Counted from the first letter of the stretch, positions 44,460 to 53,322 are shown. The stretch is DNA of 64,000 bases from Aliidongia sp035943795 (GCF_035943795.1 NZ_DASZBY010000005.1:13838-77837); one strand, 5' to 3'. Notes: generated by a model from the letters alone, not told the origin. A program made the numbers and translations.

Positions 44460-45668
44460 ATGCAAGACGTTTTCATTTGCGATTACATCCGCACGCCGAT
44501 CGGCCGGTTCGGAGGCGCCCTGGCGGAGGTCCGGGCCGACGACTTGGCCGCCATCCCGTTGAAAGGCCTGATCCGTCGCAATCAGAGGACGGATTGGGCA
44601 GCGGTCGATGACGTCATCCTGGGCTGCGCCAATCAGGCGGGGGAGGATAATCGCAATGTCGCACGCATGGCCCTTCTGCTCGCCGGCCTGCCAATTGGCG
44701 TGCCCGGTTCGACGGTCAACCAACTCTGTGGCTCGGGAATGAGTGCCGTGATCGCCGGCGCTCGTGCCATCAAGGCCGGCGAAGCCGACCTGATCATCGC
44801 CGGCGGTGTCGAATCGATGTCCCGGGCTCCCTTCGTCCTGCCGAAAGCCGACCAGGCCTTCTCGCGAAATGCGGAAATCTACGACACGACGATCGGCTGG
44901 CGCTTTGTCAATGCGCTGATGAAGCAGTCGTATGGCGTAGAGTCGATGCCGGAAACCGGCGAGAATATCGCCGAGGATTACGACATCGGTCGTGATGACC
45001 AGGATGCCTTCGCCGCTCGTTCGCAGGCCAAAGCCGTCGCGGCGCAGGCGAGTGGCAGGCTCGCTCGCGAAATCATCTCCGTCGCCGTGCCGCAGCGCAA
45101 GGGCGAACCGGTTCTTGTCGAGAAGGACGAGCATCCGCGCGGCGACACGACGATCGAGAGGCTCGCGAAATTGCCGACACCCTTCCGCCAGATCGGCGGA
45201 ACCGTGACCGCGGGGAATGCATCAGGCATCAACGACGGTGCCGCCGCTCTGGTGCTCGCCTCCACGACCGGCATCACGCGGCACGGATTGACCCCTTTGG
45301 CCAGGATCGTCGGTGGCGCTGCCGCTGGCGTACCACCGCGCATCATGGGCATCGGGCCGGTACCGGCCACGCGGAAACTCTGCGAACGGCTGGGCCTCAC
45401 GCCGGCGGACTTTGATATCGTCGAGTTGAACGAGGCCTTTGCCAGCCAGGGGATCGCCGTCCTGCGCGAACTGGGTATCAGCGAAGAAGCATCATTCGTA
45501 AATCCCAACGGAGGGGCGATCGCTCTCGGCCATCCGCTCGGCATGTCCGGCGCACGCATCACCGGTACGGCGGCCCTGGAGCTTTCGCTTCGAGGCGCGC
45601 GTCGCGCCCTGGCGACCATGTGCATCGGTGTCGGGCAGGGGATCGCCATCGCCCTCGAAGCGCCTTGA
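44460..45668 (+). CDS. pcaF: Thiolase, 3-oxoadipyl-CoA (PcaF/PaaJ) type
   Basis: A 402-residue thiolase that cleaves a 3-ketoacyl-CoA with CoA, releasing acetyl-CoA or succinyl-CoA. Catalytic Cys90 (NQLCGSGMS), His in GGAIALGHPLG and second Cys in TMCIGVGQG are present. The start FICDYIRTPIGRFGGALAEV and the insert YDTTIGWRFVN are typical of the PcaF/PaaJ branch acting on dicarboxylyl-CoA. The branch, not the exact substrate, is certain. Preceded by GGAGG and promoter P6. Confidence 0.88.
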   Translation: MQDVFICDYIRTPIGRFGGALAEVRADDLAAIPLKGLIRRNQRTDWAAVDDVILGCANQAGEDNRNVARMALLLAGLPIGVPGSTVNQLCGSGMSAVIAGARAIKAGEADLIIAGGVESMSRAPFVLPKADQAFSRNAEIYDTTIGWRFVNALMKQSYGVESMPETGENIAEDYDIGRDDQDAFAARSQAKAVAAQASGRLAREIISVAVPQRKGEPVLVEKDEHPRGDTTIERLAKLPTPFRQIGGTVTAGNASGINDGAAALVLASTTGITRHGLTPLARIVGGAAAGVPPRIMGIGPVPATRKLCERLGLTPADFDIVELNEAFASQGIAVLRELGISEEASFVNPNGGAIALGHPLGMSGARITGTAALELSLRGARRALATMCIGVGQGIAIALEAP

Positions 45669-45739
45669 TGGGGACAGTGCTGGAAGCAGGCCCGGGGGCC
45701 ACGTTCCGGTGGGACACCAGGCACGGGCTACGCCAGGAG

Positions 45740-45756
45740 CGTCGCTCGTGCGGACA
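45740..45756. promoter_or_regulatory. Activator box for P7 (degenerate)
   Basis: CGTC-N9-GACA, one base off the box seen elsewhere, 104 bases before the -24 element of P7. Confidence 0.45.
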
Positions 45757-45859
45757 GGTGTAATCTCCAGGTGCAGGGCAAGTCGCCCAATCCGCGGGGA
45801 ATGCCCCGGATCACGGGCTGATTTCCGGCTCTCGGCGAAAACGCCGAGCCAAATCAGAC

Positions 45860-45874
45860 TGGCACGCGGCTTGC
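45860..45874 (+). promoter_or_regulatory. Sigma-54 promoter P7 (atypical SDR gene)
   Basis: TGGCACG-CGGC-TTGC, a full consensus match with correct spacing, about 75 bases before ATG 45949. A CTCGGCG-AAAA-CGCCGAG hairpin lies directly upstream at about 45833-45850. Confidence 0.82.
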
Positions 45875-45948
45875 GCTCTCCGCTCACGAGAGACGGACGC
45901 CATCGCTTAACACAAAATTGCTGGCCGGCAGGGTCGGAAAGGGAACTC

Positions 45949-46734
45949 ATGGAAGTCGAATTGAAGGGGCTGAGCGCGTTGATCACCGGCGCAAGCCGCG
46001 GCCTCGGGAAATCGATCGCAGTCGAATTCGGGCGCGCCGGCGCAAACATCGTGATCGTTGGACGGGATCGCGAGGCCCTCGGGCAGACGGCGAGAGAGGC
46101 CAGTGCCGCCGGCGCTCCGGCAGTCGAGATCCACCAGTCGGATCTGACCGATCCGCAGGCGGCCGACAAGGCCGTGAAGGCCACCGTCGAAAGATTCGGG
46201 CGGCTCGACGTTCTCGTGAACTGCGCGGGGGATACGAAGCGCGGAAGCTTCTTCGATCTGACGGACGCCGACTGGGCCGATGGGTATGCGTTGAAATTCC
46301 ACGGCTGCGTCAGGCTTTGCCGTGAGGCTTGGCCGCATTTGGCCGAGAGGAGAGGCGCGATCGTCAACATCGTCGGGGTCGGCTCGAAAACGCCCAGCCG
46401 GGATTTTACAATCGGCGGGTCTGTCAACTCGGCGCTGCTGAATTTCACCAAGGCGCTAGCTGACCTCGGCATCAAGCAGGGTGTCCGCGTCAACGCCGTC
46501 AACCCGGGATTCTTCGATACCGATCGCCTGACGCGAAAGATCGATACTTACATCGGAAGCACCGGCGGTTCACGCCAGCAGGCCGAAGCGGAAATTCTCT
46601 CGTCTCTCAAGATCGACCGTTTCGGGAAGCCTGAGGAAGTGGCGGCGCTTTCGGTTTTTCTCGCCTCGAGCCACGCCACATATATCCATGGCGCGACCAT
46701 CGACATCGACGGAGGGGCGACGCGCGGTCTATAG
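45949..46734 (+). CDS. Atypical SDR-family protein without the Tyr-x-x-x-Lys pair
   Basis: A 261-residue SDR: TGASRGLGKSIAVEFG cofactor motif, NCAGDTKRGS, and C-terminal YIHGATIDIDGGATRGL. Where classical members have Tyr-x-x-x-Lys, it reads RDFTIGGSVNSALLNFTKAL, so neither residue is in place. An SDR subgroup with an AGSAGNAALMAF-like stretch in this position exists, but there a tyrosine precedes it, and here it is Phe. GGGA precedes ATG 45949. It is driven by P7. Its activity is uncertain. Confidence 0.82.
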   Translation: MEVELKGLSALITGASRGLGKSIAVEFGRAGANIVIVGRDREALGQTAREASAAGAPAVEIHQSDLTDPQAADKAVKATVERFGRLDVLVNCAGDTKRGSFFDLTDADWADGYALKFHGCVRLCREAWPHLAERRGAIVNIVGVGSKTPSRDFTIGGSVNSALLNFTKALADLGIKQGVRVNAVNPGFFDTDRLTRKIDTYIGSTGGSRQQAEAEILSSLKIDRFGKPEEVAALSVFLASSHATYIHGATIDIDGGATRGL

Positions 46735-46764
46735 GCCGGCGGGGGCGGTCCGATCCGGTGTCCG

Positions 46765-48120
46765 CTATCGAGCTGGAACGCTGAGCGTCAACAGCTCGCG
46801 AACATCGGGAAGGCTTTCTGCCGACCAGACGCGCGCGCAAAGCGCCTCGCGCGCTTCCCGATCCAACCGCGCCGACGTCAGGCGATGGAATTTGTCTTCA
46901 AGTTCCGTATCGGACAAAGGATGGTCGAGACTGCCGCGGGCTTTCGTGATCACGACCGTCCGCGCGCTTCCATCCCGGCAGCGGAAGATGATTCTGGCCG
47001 CCTCGACCGGCACCGTGTCCTCCGCGATCAATCGAACCTTTCGACGCAACAGGGCGACGGATGCATCGAAAACCGCCTCGTCGCTGAACGCCTGGAGACC
47101 AGGCGTTCCGAAAAGCAATGATACGGCGATCGCATGCTGCGCGCTGACCTGGGATTCGCGACTGGATTGAATATCGGCACGATCGGCACGCTGAAGGAGC
47201 AGCGGATTTCCGAAAACGACGATCTCGCTCAACGCTGCCGGGTCGACGCCATCCTGATCGCGCCACGCGAGACATGCGTCGATAACGGGGTTGATCACCA
47301 CACCGCATGGGTAGGGCTTGTAAGTGTTTCTGGACAGCTCCCACCTCCCTCCAAACGCCTTGGTCAGCCCGGAAAGATCCGGATTGCTCGCCATGACGGC
47401 TAGAAAGCCGTTCGCCCCCTCGATCGGTAGGTCAGGTCCGGAAAATCCGCGCTGGGCCAACAGAGCGCTCCAGAGGCCGTTGCGTGCCGCATTCCCGATG
47501 CTCACGCTTTTCGCCATCGTGCCGAGGCTCTCGACAAGCCCTGAAGACTGTGTCGCGGCGTTTCCCAACGCCCAGATTATGGCTCGCTCATTCAATCCCA
47601 GTGCGCGGCTTGCGGCTGCCGTCGCTCCCAGGATTCCGCACGTGGCCGTGATATGCCATCCACGACGGTAGTGCTCCGGATATATCGCATTACCCAGGCG
47701 GCAAGCGATTTCGACACCGACGATGAAGGCCAGCAGGAGGTCCTTCCCGTCCACTTGGCCGCGTTCCGCAAGGGCGAAAAGAACGGGGAATATCGGTGCG
47801 CTGGGGTGGATGACGGTCGGGATGTGCGTATCGTCGAAGTCGGCGATATTCGCACTCGCTGCATTGAGAAATGAGGCGCTGAGACCATCGATCCGATCCC
47901 GCCGTCCGATGATGGTCGCCTGGGTCGAAAGACCGAACTCGCGCAATGACACCAACGCAAGGTCGATCGCTGGCTCCATCGAACCGCTGATTGCCGTGGC
48001 AAAGAAATTGAGGAGCGCACGCCTTGCCTGATGGCGGACGGTTTGCGGAATATCTTCCCATTGCGCGTGCGCGATGAATTGGGACAGCTTGCGTGTCAAT
48101 CCGAGCGCTTGCGCCACCAT
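46765..48120 (-). CDS. MmgE/PrpD family protein
   Basis: A 451-residue member of the MmgE/PrpD family, which includes 2-methylcitrate dehydratase and aconitate-decarboxylase-like enzymes (FFATAISGSMEPA, DFDDTHIPTVIHPSAPIFPV, KPYPCGVVINPVIDA). It probably adds or removes water on a tricarboxylate-like or hydroxy-acid intermediate. AGGAG four bases before ATG 48120 supports this start over the longer frame. Promoter P8 lies 51 bases upstream. No prpB/prpC neighbours, so a propionate role is not supported. Confidence 0.88.
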   Translation of the reverse strand: MVAQALGLTRKLSQFIAHAQWEDIPQTVRHQARRALLNFFATAISGSMEPAIDLALVSLREFGLSTQATIIGRRDRIDGLSASFLNAASANIADFDDTHIPTVIHPSAPIFPVLFALAERGQVDGKDLLLAFIVGVEIACRLGNAIYPEHYRRGWHITATCGILGATAAASRALGLNERAIIWALGNAATQSSGLVESLGTMAKSVSIGNAARNGLWSALLAQRGFSGPDLPIEGANGFLAVMASNPDLSGLTKAFGGRWELSRNTYKPYPCGVVINPVIDACLAWRDQDGVDPAALSEIVVFGNPLLLQRADRADIQSSRESQVSAQHAIAVSLLFGTPGLQAFSDEAVFDASVALLRRKVRLIAEDTVPVEAARIIFRCRDGSARTVVITKARGSLDHPLSDTELEDKFHRLTSARLDREAREALCARVWSAESLPDVRELLTLSVPAR

Positions 48121-48170
48121 CTCACTCCTGACCTGACGGCCGGCGGCTCCCGCCGGCGCACGTGACGGCA

Positions 48171-48185
48171 GCAAGATAAGGGCCA
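48171..48185 (-). promoter_or_regulatory. Sigma-54 promoter P8 (MmgE/PrpD gene)
   Basis: Minus strand: TGGCCCT-TATC-TTGC followed by T, correct spacing, with two departures from consensus in the -24 block. Confidence 0.68.
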
Positions 48186-48238
48186 GAGACCCGACTTACT
48201 CGGTTGACTGCCGACGTCGCAAAGCAATGAAGAAATGG

Positions 48239-48255
48239 TGTCCTTGCAGACAACA
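48239..48255. promoter_or_regulatory. Activator box between P8 and P9
   Basis: TGTC-N9-AACA within a longer palindrome (GGTGTC/AACACC), 54 bases from P8 and 64 bases from P9. A weaker TGTT-N9-CACA follows at 48260-48276. Confidence 0.5.
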
Positions 48256-48318
48256 CCGATGTTCGCGAAAGACACAAGATTCAGGGTTCCGCAACGGGGG
48301 AATTTACCCAGAGAGCTG

Positions 48319-48333
48319 CGGCATCGAATTTGC
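48319..48333 (+). promoter_or_regulatory. Sigma-54 promoter P9 (dehydrogenase gene)
   Basis: CGGCATC-GAAT-TTGC, correct 10-base spacing, 37 bases before ATG 48370. The first base and two bases of the -24 block differ from consensus. Confidence 0.6.
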
Positions 48334-48369
48334 GGTCGGCAATCGAACCTCCAACCTGGATTGAAAACT

Positions 48370-49266
48370 ATGGCAAAATCTTCGGTCGCATTCATCGGTA
48401 CCGGCGCCATCGGCTCGCCAATGGCGTTTCGCCTTCTCCAAGCTGCCTTCCCTTTGGTCGTAAACAATCGTCGGCGGCAAGGCGCCGAAACCTTGATCGA
48501 TGCAGGGGCCGCCTGGGCTGAAACGGCCGCGGCAGCTGCAGAACATGCCGAGTTGATATTTACGTGCCTGCCCAGCATCGAGGCGATGGACGACGTTTGC
48601 TTCGGCCCGAGTGGCATCATGTCCGGTGGCAAGCCTCGTTGTGTCGTCGACCTGTCGACGACCGGACCGGACGACGCCTTCAGGATTGGTGCTCGGTTGA
48701 ATGCCGGTGGAATAGCATTCATTGACGCGCCGGTCACGGGAGGGGTCCCGCGCGCGCGGGAAGGCAAGTTGACGGTCATCGCCTCGGGCGATCCCGATGA
48801 AATCGAGTTTGCGCGGCCCGCTTTCGAAACGATTGGCTCCACAATCGTGGTGGTCGGATCAAAATGCGGACAAGCCCAGACCGTCAAACTGATCAACAAC
48901 ATGTTGAATTATACGGCCATGGCCGCAACGTGCGAAGCGATGGTGTTAGGTGTGAAGGCGGGAATCGATCCGAATACGATTCTCCAAGTGGTGAATACCG
49001 GTTCGGGTCGGAATTCAGCAACCGAGGTTAAATTTCCTCTCGCCATCCTGCCTCGAACTTTCGATTTCGGTGCAACGAACCGGGTTGCGGCAAAGGATTT
49101 GTCACTTTTCCTGGGCGTCGCCGAAAACCTCTCGATACCGACCCCTGTTGCCAGCTTCATCTCGCAGCTTTGGCGCACATGGCTCCCCACTCACGGAGAT
49201 GAAGACATGACGACGCTTGTCAAAATGTTCGAGCAATGGGCGGGTGTGGAAGTGTCGGGAAAATAA
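48370..49266 (+). CDS. 3-hydroxyisobutyrate dehydrogenase family oxidoreductase
   Basis: A 298-residue beta-hydroxyacid dehydrogenase: cofactor loop FIGTGAIGSPMAFRLL, substrate loop DAPVTGGVPRAREGKLTVI and catalytic lysine in QTVKLINNMLNY. It oxidises a 3-hydroxy or reduces a semialdehyde substrate with NAD(P). The frame opens at 48235 but contains the activator box and promoter P9, so ATG 48370 is the start. The gene is somewhat less GC-rich than its neighbours. Divergent from the MmgE/PrpD gene, and probably the last member of the regulon. Confidence 0.87.
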   Translation: MAKSSVAFIGTGAIGSPMAFRLLQAAFPLVVNNRRRQGAETLIDAGAAWAETAAAAAEHAELIFTCLPSIEAMDDVCFGPSGIMSGGKPRCVVDLSTTGPDDAFRIGARLNAGGIAFIDAPVTGGVPRAREGKLTVIASGDPDEIEFARPAFETIGSTIVVVGSKCGQAQTVKLINNMLNYTAMAATCEAMVLGVKAGIDPNTILQVVNTGSGRNSATEVKFPLAILPRTFDFGATNRVAAKDLSLFLGVAENLSIPTPVASFISQLWRTWLPTHGDEDMTTLVKMFEQWAGVEVSGK

Positions 49267-49602
49267 CGGCGCGATGCCTGAAAGAACTTCGCGACGGATT
49301 TGACTTCGAAGAAACGTGTGAGTTGTCGTAGTTCGCCACCACGTCCGTCCCGGCGCGCGCTTCTGGAAGGCCGTGACTGCTGATAGCACGGACGCCCGTG
49401 GTGGGCGGCGCTGCGATGGTCTGATACCTTTTCTGTCGCAGCTGCGTCACCGCTTGCGACCTGATCAATCCAGTTCCGCCAATATCGTTGGCCAAACGCG
49501 ATCAGCCGCGCGCCAAAGATACTCGCCAAATCAAACGACTGGCGCACTCTCCCGGTCCACTTCGACCGAAGAATGCTCCAGCCGGTCTAACACAACGACT
49601 GA
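49267..49602. other. Gene-free stretch after the catabolic island
   Basis: About 335 bases with several short frames but no recognisable product. It lies between the last regulon gene and the convergent metallo-hydrolase and has the mixed look of old insertion debris, though no IS end could be identified. Confidence 0.4.
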
Positions 49603-50550
49603 TCAATAGTCCCAGAGGGCCGGTACCCAACGAAAGACGTCGCCGTCGACGGCCACCCGGCCGACGGATGGGAACGGTAGGTGAGTGGCAACAAGCTGTT
49701 CACCTGTCGCAGCCAGTTCTGTCAAAAGGCGGACCCGAACACGGACCGCCTCCTCGGGGTCGTGTTCGAAACCGTTGTACCAGTCGGGGTGCTCGAATCC
49801 GACCGTGAACACGGCATCCCCAGCAAACGTCAGCCGGTCGCCGCCGGATGCCAGGCGGACCACGCTGTGCCCGGGCGTGTGGCCGCCGGTGCGACGGACG
49901 ACTACCCCCGGCGCCACCTCGCGCTCCTCATCGAACAGCCGCACTTGACTGCCGTACTCTTTCGCGAACCGCTTGGCGGTCGCACGAAGCACTTCCGGGA
50001 ACCCCGGCGGCATCGAGGTGTGGGAGAAATCGGGCGATTCCCAGAATTTGGCCTCGGCGGCCGCCACGTGGATCCGCAAGTCCGGACGCAGCCGCTCTTT
50101 CACACCGTCGATGAGGAGTCCCCCGATGTGGTCCATATGCATGTGAGTAATCACCACATCGGTCACGGCCGCAAGGTCGATGCCGGCAGCCGCCAGCCGT
50201 TTAATCAACTGCCCAGCCCGCGGCAAGTTCAAGTTCGGATCCGACCCTAACCCCGCGTCGATGAGTACGGTCTGCTCGCCGCTACGTACCACGATCACGT
50301 TCAGAGCCCAGTCGAAAGCGTCCGGTGGCAAGAACATGTCGTTAAGCCAGGCCGCCCGTACGCCCGGGTCGGCGTTGTGTCCCAACATCGCGCTTGGGAG
50401 CGGCAGCACACCATCGCTGATCACCAGTACGTCAATTTCGCCGATTCGCACCGCGTAGCGCGACGGAACCAACTCTTCGGCTCCCAAGCGCAATTCTGGC
50501 GCCGTTTTCGGTTCAAGTAGTTTGCTTCCACCTGTCACCACATTCTCCAT
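49603..50550 (-). CDS. Metallo-beta-lactamase-fold hydrolase
   Basis: A 315-residue MBL-fold protein with THMHMDHIGG (HxHxDH zinc motif), GGHTPGHSVV (third His) and TFAGDAVF (bridging Asp). Such enzymes are lactonases, esterases or thiolesterases; the shape resembles quorum-quenching-like and general MBL hydrolases. AAAGGAC just before ATG 50550 supports the start. It is not linked to the regulon by any visible promoter and borders an IS630 copy. Confidence 0.88.
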   Translation of the reverse strand: MENVVTGGSKLLEPKTAPELRLGAEELVPSRYAVRIGEIDVLVISDGVLPLPSAMLGHNADPGVRAAWLNDMFLPPDAFDWALNVIVVRSGEQTVLIDAGLGSDPNLNLPRAGQLIKRLAAAGIDLAAVTDVVITHMHMDHIGGLLIDGVKERLRPDLRIHVAAAEAKFWESPDFSHTSMPPGFPEVLRATAKRFAKEYGSQVRLFDEEREVAPGVVVRRTGGHTPGHSVVRLASGGDRLTFAGDAVFTVGFEHPDWYNGFEHDPEEAVRVRVRLLTELAATGEQLVATHLPFPSVGRVAVDGDVFRWVPALWDY

Positions 50551-50750
50551 GCTCAGTCCTTTGATCGGCGCAGGATCCGGCCTCACCGGCAGCAACCTAT
50601 GCGCCATGCCATCAAGACGATTGGGTACGGGCGATAGTGACATGGTCGCCAAGAAATTTCGGCGAACGCGTTTGCGAGCCACGATCTTCGAGCCGGCTAA
50701 CTATGAAGGCACGGCAGCAGGCAACGACGGCTGGCCCGGCCGAGAGCCTA

Positions 50751-51878
50751 GTGCACTGAGTCATTCGGAAGGTACAGGCAGTCTGCTGAGCTTGGCGAGG
50801 ATGGTGTCGGCGGATTTGGCCCCACACGAAGGGCTTTGATGCCTTGTTGTGTTCGCGGATGTATCGCTTGATGGCGTCCTGGAGGCCGGCGACGGACTTG
50901 AAGGTGCCGCGCCGGATGCGGCGCCTGGTGATGATCGAGAAGAAGCCTTCGACGGCGTTGAGCCAGGAGGCGGAGGTCGGCGTGAAGTGAAAGAACCCGC
51001 GCGGATGGTCGGCGAGCCAGGCGAGGACGCTGGGATGCTTATGGGCAGCGTAATTGCCGGCGATAGTGTGGATGATCTTCCCGGCCGGAACGGAGCGCTC
51101 CACGGCATTGAGGAATTTGATGAACTCCTGATGGTGTTGCCGCTGCATGCAGCGGCCGATCACGGTGCCGTCGAGGATGTTGAGGGCGGCGAACAGCGTG
51201 GTGGTGCCGTTGCGCTTGTAGTCATGGGTCATGGTTCCGCACTTGCCGGGCTTGAGCGGCAGGCCCGGTTGGGTCCGGTCGAGGGCTTGGATATGGCTCT
51301 TCTCGTCGATCGACACGACGACGGCATGGCAGGGCGGGTTCGTAGACAGGCCTCGACTATCTCGGCGAAGGCGGGATCGTTGGACTTCTTGAACGTGCGG
51401 ATGCGATGGGGCTGCAGACGGTGCGCCTCCCACAGTCGCTGGACTGAACTCAAGCCAATGCCGACCGCCTTGGCGACGGCGCGACCGGTCCAGTGCGTCG
51501 CTTCGCCGGGCGGCTCGGAGCAGGTCAGCGCCAGTACCTTCGCGATCGTCGCCGGCGAGAGGGGCGCCTTGCCGGGCTTGCGCGTCTTGTCGCGCACCAG
51601 CCCCTCCACCCCCTGTTCGGCATAGCGCACCTGCCAGCGCCAGACGGCGGGACGGCTGACGCCTGCGCGCCGGGCCACGTCGAGGACCGACAGGCGGTCC
51701 GCCGACAGAAGGACGATCCGTGCCCGCTACACGTGCTTCACCGGGCGGTTCCGGTCACCGATGATCGCGGCTAAGCGTTCGCGGTCCTCGGCGCCAACGA
51801 TGATGCTGACGGTCTGGGTCATGCCCCGGATTCGCATAGCCCGGCCCTCACGTGAATCCTATGTTTGGATCAGTGCAC
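50751..51878 (-). mobile_element. Decayed IS630-family element
   Basis: An 1.1-kb element bounded by inverted ends GTGCACTGA at 50751 and TCAGTGCAC at 51870-51878. The left flank has the TA expected for this family (50749-50750); the right flank does not, so the right junction may be altered. It contains one broken transposase gene. A 60-base scrap of a second copy's end lies at 52131-52195. Confidence 0.75.
50762..51822 (-). pseudogene. IS630 transposase, multiply broken
   Basis: Reading from ATG 51822: the family N-terminus (TQTVSIIVGAEDRERLAAII) is stopped by an amber codon at 51727-51729, where relatives have Gln (KHVQRARI). A frameshift near 51345 separates the HTH part from the catalytic part (VVVSIDEKSHIQALDRTQPG). 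The second catalytic Asp of the DDE triad is Gly (IAGNYAAHK, usually LDNYATHK). A further shift near 50825 precedes the C-terminus (SADTILAKLSRLPVPSE). The gene cannot make an active transposase. Confidence 0.85.
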
Positions 51879-52257
51879 CAGCAGCATCCAGTCCTCCATG
51901 AATGAACCCATTCGAACGGCGGCGTCGGATCGTCTGGTCGGCGAGCAGTGGTGCTGATTGATGATAGGCCGGATAGATGAAGGTGCCTCGACCGACAGAC
52001 TGACCGGGCTCTTTCCCCTTCAGGCCGCCAGCTTTGGGGCCTGCCGTCCGACCAATCGCCGCGGCGTTGTTGTTCGTGCCGTGTCGTGCGTCGCCTCGCT
52101 CTGGAAGACCTGCCGCAGCTCCGCCACCGTTCCGCCAATACTCTCCTCGCCAAGCTCAGCAGGCTGCCTGTACCCTCCGAGTGAGTTGGATCACCAGCAA
52201 CATGTCTCGGCGTGCGGCGAACCGACGCCTTGTCTTGGAGCGGGGGCGCCTGCTCGA
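51879..52257. other. IS scrap region
   Basis: About 380 bases without a gene. It holds relic copy 2 (52018-52060, minus-strand RLVGRQAPKLAA-stop) and, at 52131-52195 on the plus strand, the coding 3' end of an IS630 transposase (TLLAKLSRLPVPSE-stop) similar to the one at 50762-50820 but in the other orientation. Confidence 0.6.
52018..52060 (-). repeat. Relic of a repeated C-terminal coding scrap (copy 2)
   Basis: Minus strand reads RLVGRQAPKLAA-stop; nearly the same as copies at 17559-17600 and 60083-60125. Confidence 0.5.
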
Positions 52258-53322
52258 TCAAACTGGAAAGACAGTTGCGTGCTGCCGGTTCCAGGATAGG
52301 CCGACCGGGGCGCCCTGGGACGGTGCTGCCGCGCTGGCCGGGTGAAGGGCGAAATAATCGCCGCCGTCGGCCAGCCGAACGACCGATCGCCGGGACGCGC
52401 CCAGGTAGATGACCTCGATCAACCGGCCGGTCAGGCCGGCGTCTCCGGCGACGGGATGCAGCGTCATCCGTTCCGGTCGGACCGCAACAACGACCGCGGT
52501 GCCTGCCGCCACCGGCCTCGGCGCCATCGCCTCGACCGGGCGCCCCAGCACCTCGACATGACAGTGATCGCCGGACGAGCCTAGCACCGTGCCGGAGAAG
52601 AAATTCGTGTCCCCCAGGAAATCAGCGACGAAGCGTGTCGCCGGCCGCTCGTACAGCTCGCTTGGCGTGCCGATCTGCTCGATCCGGCCGCGGTTGAACA
52701 CCGCGATCCGGTCGCTCATCGTCAGCGCCTCTTCCTGGTCGTGCGTCACGTAGAGCACTGAGATCCTGCGCTCGCGATGAACCCGCTTGATCTCGCGCTG
52801 CATCTGCTCGCGCAGCTTCTTGTCGAGCGCGCCCAAGGGCTCGTCCATCAGCAGCAGGGCCGGGCGATAGACCATGGCGCGGGCGAGCGCCACGCGCTGC
52901 TGCTGCCCGCCGGACAACTCGCGCGGCAGCCGATGGCCGTATTCGGCGAGGCCGACCAGGTCGAGCGCATCGGCGACCTGGCGGTCAATCTCTGCCTTCG
53001 CCAAGCCGCGCATCTCCAGGGGAAACGCAATGTTCTTCCGGACGTTCATATGCGGGAACAGAGCGTAGTGCTGAAACACCATGCCGATGTCGCGCCGATA
53101 GGGCGGCTGCCGCTCGATCGGCGCGCCCTGCAGCCTGATCGTGCCGCCGTCGGGCTGCTGGAGGCCCGCGACCATCATGAGCGTCGTGGTCTTGCCGGAC
53201 CCGGACGGCCCGAGGAAAGTCACGAATTCCTCAGGGTCGAGCGACAGATCGACATTCTCGACCGCGACATGGGTGCCATAGCTCTTCCGCAGGCCGCTGA
53301 GTTCGAGCATGGGCTGGGTCAT
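52258..53322 (-). CDS. Polyamine-type ABC importer ATPase (PotA-like)
   Basis: A 354-residue ATPase: Walker A GPSGSGKT, signature LSGGQQQR, Walker B LLLMDEP, and a C-terminal TOBE domain (VAVRPERMTLHPV). It energises the importer formed with the two permeases and binding protein upstream. The frame runs far beyond the N-terminus; ATG 53322 overlaps the permease stop as ATGA and begins the protein. Fourth gene of a minus-strand operon. Confidence 0.92.
   Translation of the reverse strand: MTQPMLELSGLRKSYGTHVAVENVDLSLDPEEFVTFLGPSGSGKTTTLMMVAGLQQPDGGTIRLQGAPIERQPPYRRDIGMVFQHYALFPHMNVRKNIAFPLEMRGLAKAEIDRQVADALDLVGLAEYGHRLPRELSGGQQQRVALARAMVYRPALLLMDEPLGALDKKLREQMQREIKRVHRERRISVLYVTHDQEEALTMSDRIAVFNRGRIEQIGTPSELYERPATRFVADFLGDTNFFSGTVLGSSGDHCHVEVLGRPVEAMAPRPVAAGTAVVVAVRPERMTLHPVAGDAGLTGRLIEVIYLGASRRSVVRLADGGDYFALHPASAAAPSQGAPVGLSWNRQHATVFPV

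Noticed and set aside
46765..48120. Propionate (2-methylcitrate) degradation role for the PrpD-like gene
   Set aside because: No methylcitrate synthase or lyase genes are near; it belongs to the regulon by promoter P8 instead.
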